Assembly: GCF_029867415.1 (NCBI RefSeq)
Contig: NC_081180.1
Location: 149,597,068 to 149,661,067 of the forward strand
Source of the DNA: Vicia villosa
Lineage: Eukaryota > Streptophyta > Magnoliopsida > Fabales > Fabaceae
Length of the DNA stretch: 64,000 nucleotides
Reading direction: 5' to 3'
Shown one piece after another: positions 57,530-64,000 of this stretch. Numbering within the stretch: position 1 is the stretch's first letter; each line of letters starts with the position of its first letter. The translations under genes and the position numbers were made by a program. The notes under the pieces were generated by a model. It was not told the origin of the DNA. It saw nothing but the letters and a program-made list of their open reading frames with translations, and ran no database searches.

Positions 57530-60137
57530 TGTCATACCCTAATTTTGACCCCCCTGAGATGTCACATCTCCAGACTTTTCATCAGAATCAAAACAGATAG
57601 TCAAAACATTCACTTGATCAACTGGTGCTTAATCGGGGATATTCAGGAACAAAAGAGCTCAGGCAAAGAATCAATCAATAAAAATATTAGTCTCCAATAC
57701 AATTATAGGACTCAAAAATCTTAATTCTATCCACCTATGATTGATTAGACACCAATCATCAAGACTCAGGTCTGCTTAGTTCACCAATCTAGGGTTTTGA
57801 GCCCATCAAGGACTGTAATCAGGGATCACCTTTGGGAAACCCTAAAAATCTCCAGGGCATTTGTCAATTGGTTCAAATATCTTCAATTGGTTCATATGAC
57901 ATTATTCTTTGGGCATTACACTTCAAATCAAGATCTACAGTCATCAACTTCATCTGGTCGACAATTAGGGTTTCTAACCTAATTCACCTGGACAGTTGAC
58001 TTTTAATCAGGACATGGATCAAAAACTCAAAACATGGTTCAAGAACTTCTATTACCTCAATATAATCCATTCACATAACTCATTTGAGGAGGAGATCTTG
58101 ATTCCACACAAAAGTCCAAAATTTCAGTTCATCTGAAAAAGTCAGCTGTACAAGATCACCTTTGACTTTTGAGATTATTGGTCAAAATATGACTCTTAGG
58201 GATCAATATCATCAACATATGATCATTGAAGTCATTTGACAAAGAAATTCAAGAAAATTCATCAAGGATCAAAAAGTCAGGAATTAGGGTTTTTGAGGGC
58301 ATTATGGGAACTCAAAATTTCACCTACACAACTCAAAAAACTTCCAACATGAAAGTTGTAGATCTTGCAAAATAAAATAACATCTTACAATGCAACCTTT
58401 TTCAAGAAATCAATCATTTAAGAGATTTGGGATTTGGAAGCTTTAGGTCATAAAAACTTAGACCCAAACGATTCTGAAGAAACCCCAAACTAATGAATTG
58501 AAGTAGATGTTTAGGGCTTTCCAAATTGTGCTCAACCTCCTCCAAATTCATTTTGAGCTAAGAGTTATGCTTGTTCAAAGTTGGCCTCATGAAGGAAAAT
58601 TATAGGTCATGTATCATTTTGAAACTTTGCAATTTTGTGCATATGGCCTCACTAATGGATGCTACACGACCCATAACACATCTGCAAACATACCATGCAT
58701 TCATTTTCACCATGGCATAAGGATTGAAGAAGATTCCCAAAACAAGAACATGTGATTTTGTAATCATTACATTTGTGAATTTATGGCAAATGATGATTCA
58801 CCAATTGGAATCTTCTTCTAAGCCAATTAGAGCTCACTCTGCATCAGAAATGTTCCCTAAGATCACAAGAGATCAATGGATAGGGAGCTAGCTAGAAAAT
58901 TCAATGATCACATCTTGATATTATTTGAAATTTCTTCATGCTTAAGAAACCAAACTTACTTCACTAAGCAAGCTCTCTACAGCCAAATGCTCTGAACCTT
59001 TTGCCTATAAATACAAGTGCATTCCTCAGTATTAGACACACCAAAGCAACTCAATTCCTTGCTTTCTCCTTCTCTCTCTCTCTCATGCTTATGGTTTTTC
59101 GAAGTTCTTTGGCAAGAAGAATCGATTTCTTCAAACCAGGGCTCTTCTTTGGGAAATAAGCATTCTAACATCTCAAAGGGGTTCATTTGAGGTGATCCAA
59201 GCACCTGGATCACTTCTTTAAGTGGAGGAGCACCATAGCCACTTTCATTTTGGAGCTCGAGCAGTTGGAGGTCTATAACATAATTCAAAGGGTGTCAAGC
59301 AAGTCTAAGCACATCAACATGTTCCTAGGGGTGTAGTGAAGCTATTCAGATGCCTGCAGCACATCTGTAACCACAGAATCACCAACCTCCATGTTCACTT
59401 GAAGCTCAAGTAGAAGGAGTCGAGTAGAGCAATCCTAGAGCATTTAAGGTGCAATAAGTATCCAGTTAGCATCACTGAGTCCCCAGGAAGCTTTTAGGAT
59501 CATTCATACAAGCCCAGGTGATCTCCATCATCCTTACGACCTCCATTTTCAGAGGTATTTTTTCAAACTCCAACTCAATTATTCAAGTACTCTTTCTTGT
59601 ATATCTCGATACCAGTTTGTTCATCATCATCAGAGGACTGAAAACCCTCTATCATCATTCATTTATTCATCTTGTGCATCATTTAATTTTAAAATTAGGG
59701 TTTATGTGTTCTTCGTGTTTATGTTAAAATTCGTTAGTTACACTTAGAATAAATGAATCCTGAGCTCATAATCATGTTCCTCGTTCAAAAACGAGCAAGA
59801 TTGATGTTTACATCATGCCATTTAGTTGAGAAACCAGAGAGTTAGAAAATTCAAAATCTTTGAGCTCGAGGGAGAAGATGAACATGGCGCGCGTAAATTA
59901 GAATTTCCTGGCTTGTCTTAAAATATAATAAAATTCATGTATATAGTAAACAAGCTGCGCGCGCAGCTCAGTTGGTTGTTATTTTGAGAAGTGAACATAA
60001 AGGCGTGGGTTCAAGTCTTGGTGAAGACAATTTCAATTTTTTTACCACTTTTCTCATTTGTTTTCTCTTACAACTTTAACTATTTCATTCACTTATTAAA
60101 TTAAATCAGTTTCACTTCATTTTTCACACACTTGTTA

Positions 60138-60185
<48 letters not shown>

Positions 60186-60872
60186 CGATTAAACAAAAAA
60201 AACACAAAAATATTATTTATTTCATGAATTTTTATTAGGTTAAAAATGGTGTGTTTTTTTAGTATTTTAGAATATATTTTAATACATATTTTCATTGAAA
60301 TTTCAAAATATAATATCTCATAAATACTTTAGTGATAAAAATCCTAATCATTTAGGTCTTAATTAGGTATAGATATTATCTTTACCCTAATTAAGTTGAC
60401 TTTTGTCAAAATTCAAACTGTTTTTCAAACTTCAAAGTAAACAGACGATCGAGGTTTTCAAACAACAGAACCTTGCATCTTTTCAACTGTTTCTCATAAA
60501 TAGTGAAACACCTTTTTCTTTTATTAGTTTGTTTTCAAAAACTGTTTTTACAAAATCCTCTTTCTGTTTTCAAAACATTCTTCTGGTATTTGAAGGGCAT
60601 TATTCCTGGTGAAACTCTTCAGATACCTATGTGACCTATGTCCATCTTCACTTCTTCTGTTTTCAAAAACCTTTAAATGTTTATTATAAATATTCAACTG
60701 TTATTAATCAACTGCTGGTAAGGCTTTGTACATACTTCTTCAAAGGCCTCCACTCCATCCAGGTTAGGCTTTATAGCTTTCATTTTCACAGTCTTCATTT
60801 AAATTACTGTCAAATATAAACTGTATATATACTGTTTAGAACTACGTCTGAGTGTTAACCTTAGGACAGTTA

Positions 60873-60919
<47 letters not shown>

Positions 60920-62870
60920 GAATATGGCCTAGGATTGAGAATGTCTTCCCGGTGAAGGCTCTTTCCTAATTAGAGATCTTTTAGTTCAAACCCTCAAGAT
61001 GAATTATTCCCGTTGAACATCTTGAAAAAGCCTTAGAACCCAAAAATAGGACACATCCACCCAAGAGGAATTATTCCCGGTGAAACCTCTTACCCATTTG
61101 CTTAGAGCCAAAATAAGTTCAAAACCACTTAGCTTTCTCTTGTGCTATAACAAGGACCCTCGTTGACCCTCGATTAGCCTCCTCTTGGGCTTTGTACAAG
61201 GACCCACAGGCTTTTTAAAAGCATTCCCAGTTTCCTCTTAAGCTTGTATACAAGGACCCATCAGGTTTCTTCTAAACATAGGAACAGGTCTTTAGTTACC
61301 TTTTAGCCTATCCTGGTGAGTTTCTTCTATTCCTTAAACCAGACTTTTAAACAAGCTAAGATTGCCTCAATCTCACATTGAGCACACCTTTTGGAATGAG
61401 AGACATGGACAGTCTCTGTCACCCTTATCTTCATTAACTTTCCTTAGCAGAGTCTAGGTTCTATTTGTTTATCCTCAATCAGAGTCAGCCTTAATCTTGG
61501 GCTTTAAACAAGAAGTCTCAATTAGATAATCTTTCTGCCATCATTCATAAAATCCCTGGAAAGGGTTAGCCTCCAAAAATTCATTCTTTCAAAAGATATT
61601 TTCCTCAGCTGAGTAAAACCCCTAGAAAGGGTTAGCCTCCAATCTCAGTCAATAAAAGATATATTTCTCAATAAAGAGTCCGCCACAACCTTGGGCCTCA
61701 TACAAGGCATGAAATAATGACTTCCCTAGTTAAGAGTCAGCCATAATTCTGGGCTTTGTACAGAACACCAAATAAAATCCATCAAATAAATGCTCTCCAG
61801 CAAGTGTCAGCCTCAATTCTGGGCTTTGTACAGAACACAAAGACTTCTTAGCTTAAGTCCATCCCCAGTAGAGTTATCTCCCAGAGTCAATAAAATAATA
61901 AATCAATCAAAAGCCTCAAGCTTGGGCCTCATACAAGCCAGCTAAAAAATAAATTTTTCAAACAGTAGATAGACATAGCTTATCTCTATAAAGAGATCTT
62001 TCTCCTATCTCACCATATTCAATCAAACGAACATTTCAATTTCAATTTCAAACATTCTCCCAGTTAGGAATTTTGAAAGGCATGCTCTGAGGCAAACAAA
62101 CCCAGACTTGTACACTTTCCCTAATTTGGATGAGAATCCTTCTTTCATTCAAGAGGTATATTGGTTATCATACTTGATCAACCAAGTAGGCTCCCTCTCT
62201 TAATGAAATGAATTCAGCTTTTTCTGTCACTTTAAAATGTTTGTGGTGGAATAGTAGAAATACCTCTCTGTAAAGATAATTTCATGTCTCTTTACTATAA
62301 ACAGAGATTTAATTCAAGCTTCAACCTTGAGCTTCAAGCAAGGCACCAAAAAATATTAATTTCCCTAATTAGTTCTCCGAACTACAAAAAGCTCTGACTT
62401 CCATTAGGGATATGTAGGCATGAGGTTCACAAGGAATCTCAGCGAGCTAATAAAATACCAAAAATAGTCTGTCTGTCTGTCTCTCTTTTAATCAATTCAA
62501 TTCCTTCTCCTAACACAAAGGAGAAAATTTCCCAATAATAAGCAACAACACAATCACATTGACACAGAGAAGGTTCCCGTAGAGTACTACGGATATGTAG
62601 GGTGCCTAAACTCTTCCCTATGTATAACCGACCCCCCGGACTCCATAATTTCTAGTCTAGGTGAATCCCCACACTTAGCAAACTCCTAGGGTTTATTTGA
62701 GATCTTTTTCCCCTTTCCTACTCGTAGGATAATTAAAAAGTTCGTGTGATATCGTAGGAAGAACTGAAACAAAATTCATCCCACCCCGGGCGCATTCTCC
62801 TTCTAAATTTCGCGTGAAGGGTCTAGCGTGCCGTCCTCCCAAGTGAAACGGGGAGGTAAAAAAAACGACA
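57530..62870 (+). mobile_element. Ogre-like LTR, 5.3 kb, inserted in the Tekay 5' LTR
   Basis: It starts TGTCATACCC, directly after 'agcatat' of the Tekay LTR, and ends near AAAACGACA (62870) or CCACA (62875). It is of the same family as the solo LTR at 1832-6956 (opposite orientation), sharing the start, the tRNA-like module, the repeat blocks (61150-61950) and 'gagtactacggatatgtagg' near the end. (TA)n tracts lie at 60141-60182 and 60877-60914. The 5 bp on the left (CATAT) do not match the right flank, so this is not a simple solo LTR. Confidence 0.82.
59950..60030 (+). other. tRNA-like module in the second Ogre-like LTR
   Basis: CAGCTCAGTTGG (59964-59975) and GGTTCAAGTCT (60008-60018) are near-matches to pol III boxes A and B, 32 nt apart. 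They lie about 2.43 kb from the LTR start, against about 2.56 kb in the LTR at 1832-6956. The surrounding arms diverge strongly between the two copies while the boxes do not. Confidence 0.6.
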
Positions 62871-62879
62871 CCACAGAAA

Positions 62880-63916
62880 AGCCCGTTGTGCACTAGGTAA
62901 TCTGGCACCTTAGGCTTAAGTTGGCATGTGGTAGGTCTTGATTTACCAACCACTGTCTTTGCAACACTCAGACAATCTTCTTCTATTTCAGCAGACTGAG
63001 CGGTGTGAGCATATCCATTTCCAAGTGGAGTATGTCGGTTTTTCTTCTGAGGAAACTTCCAATCTTCTGAATGGAGAGACTCGTTGTCGGAGACACTTTC
63101 GAGATCATCCTCTTCTGTATTTTGGTCTTGCTCTTCTCCCAAGATGGCATTGACTAGGTATGTGAACTCTAAATTTGTAGCCTCTGTGGGTGACTTGGGG
63201 ATATAATCCTCAATGATGACTTCACCAGTTGATGATGATGAATAGTAAGGATTATATATCTCCTTTGGCTGAGTAAGGTACTCGTAGTCAATGTTCCATC
63301 CAGTCGGAACAATGTCTTCAAGAGAGATTTTTGAACTTTCAGGAGCGGAGTATTTCACCATGTAGTCGAATTTTCCGCTTGGTTCTCCTAATGTATCCCA
63401 GGTTTCTTCGGGGATAGGAGGAACTTCTTCTGATGAACCATGACTTCTGGTGGTGAAGCTGTTTGTAACTTCGTCATTGCTTGGTTGAGTCTTACTTTCA
63501 GATCCTTTAGTCAGATAACAACAAGGTGAATCAAACTCTGATAGGGAGATGTATCCTGCCTCGAGAAGGCAAGACATACATTCCACTTCAAAATTCTCAT
63601 CGGTGTTTTCCGTACCGATGGTATTGACTGTTTGTTGAACAAGATGAAGAAAACCTCCGCTGCAGAAAGTTTCTCGAATTGGAAGAACTACCTCAATTCC
63701 TGGAATAGCCTTTGATGTTGTTGGAAAGAATCCAACTCCTGTTCTGTTCTTGTTGTTGGTAGGAATCTCAATGTGCCCCCAACCACTGGTAGTGCCATCC
63801 TTTACAACTTGGATTGCATCTTTGTAAGAAGAAATAGACGCTGCTTTCTCCTTTCCTTTTTCCTTATCCAAGGAAAGTGCTTGGAACTTAGTTCCAGCGA
63901 CTTCTTTTGGTTTCAT
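62880..63916 (-). pseudogene. Ogre/Tat pol fragment (linker after protease)
   Basis: A long open frame on the minus strand. It begins before TKFQALSLDKEKGKEKAASI, then SYKDAIQVVKDGTTSGWG and NRTGVGFFPTTSKA, and IRETFCSGGFLHL, a pattern found between protease and RT in Tat/Ogre polyproteins. A long acidic region with low similarity follows (EVECMSCLLEAGYISL, IIEDYIPKSP, EEQDQNTEEDDLESVSDNES). RT itself is missing: at about 62880 the sequence joins the end of the neighbouring LTR, and the open frame runs on into that LTR only by chance (to 62693). The start at 63916 is simply the first Met; the true gene would begin further upstream. Confidence 0.7.
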
Positions 63917-64000
63917 ACAACTTGACAGTCAAGCCCGTTGACAGCACGATTCTCCGTGTTTTGTACCATCAATCAAGTCAATCTTTTGCATTTTAAAAAT

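Overview
The window is a block of nested plant transposable elements, most likely from a legume of the tribe Fabeae (pea, vetch, lentil, grass pea) or a close relative. The main clues are Ogre/Tat-type LTRs longer than 5 kb, a primer-binding site matching plant tRNA-Arg, Athila, Tekay and copia polyproteins, CACTA, MULE and hAT DNA transposons, and many long (TA)n tracts. I see no intact host gene. Host sequence appears only as small exon fragments carried inside transposons.

Layout. 1-7717: a decayed Ty1/copia element, split by a 5.1-kb solo LTR of an Ogre-like element (1832-6956, 5-bp target duplication). 8409-10525: long (TA)n tracts alternating with two fold-back MITEs and a 1.1-kb non-autonomous MULE that holds a 47-bp minisatellite. 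10553-11428: a non-autonomous hAT-like element. 11993-13653: a 5'-truncated LINE. 14343-16774 (minus): a broken MULE transposase, followed upstream by an intact 122-codon ORF with its own TATA box. About 18060-20020: an LTR remnant that abuts a truncated CACTA TNP2 gene (20021-21377, minus).

21545-28574: two copies of a Helitron-like sequence carrying a polypyrimidine-tract-binding-protein exon. Copy 1 also carries a kelch exon, an hAT MITE and a 2.87-kb solo LTR. 28575-47275: two pieces of a minus-strand Athila element. The second piece is interrupted by a complete, young, gag-only Tat-type element (34062-45592) with nearly identical 2.9-kb LTRs. 47276-50515: a CACTA end inserted in the Athila gag, carrying pieces of the plastid-division gene PDV1 and of a Nudix hydrolase gene. 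50516-57529: a minus-strand Tekay chromovirus inserted in the CACTA, itself holding a 1.05-kb solo LTR. 57530-62870: a 5.3-kb Ogre LTR inserted in the Tekay LTR. 62880-64000: a minus-strand Ogre pol fragment.

The elements act as successive layers. Matching target duplications let the order of insertion be read for copia/Ogre, Athila/gag-only element, Helitron/solo LTR and Tekay/solo LTR. Two points stand out: exon capture with splice borders preserved in two unrelated DNA transposons, and tRNA-like box A/box B modules at equivalent positions inside long Tat-type LTRs. Boundaries were read by eye. Product names rest on protein motifs recalled from known families, not on database searches.
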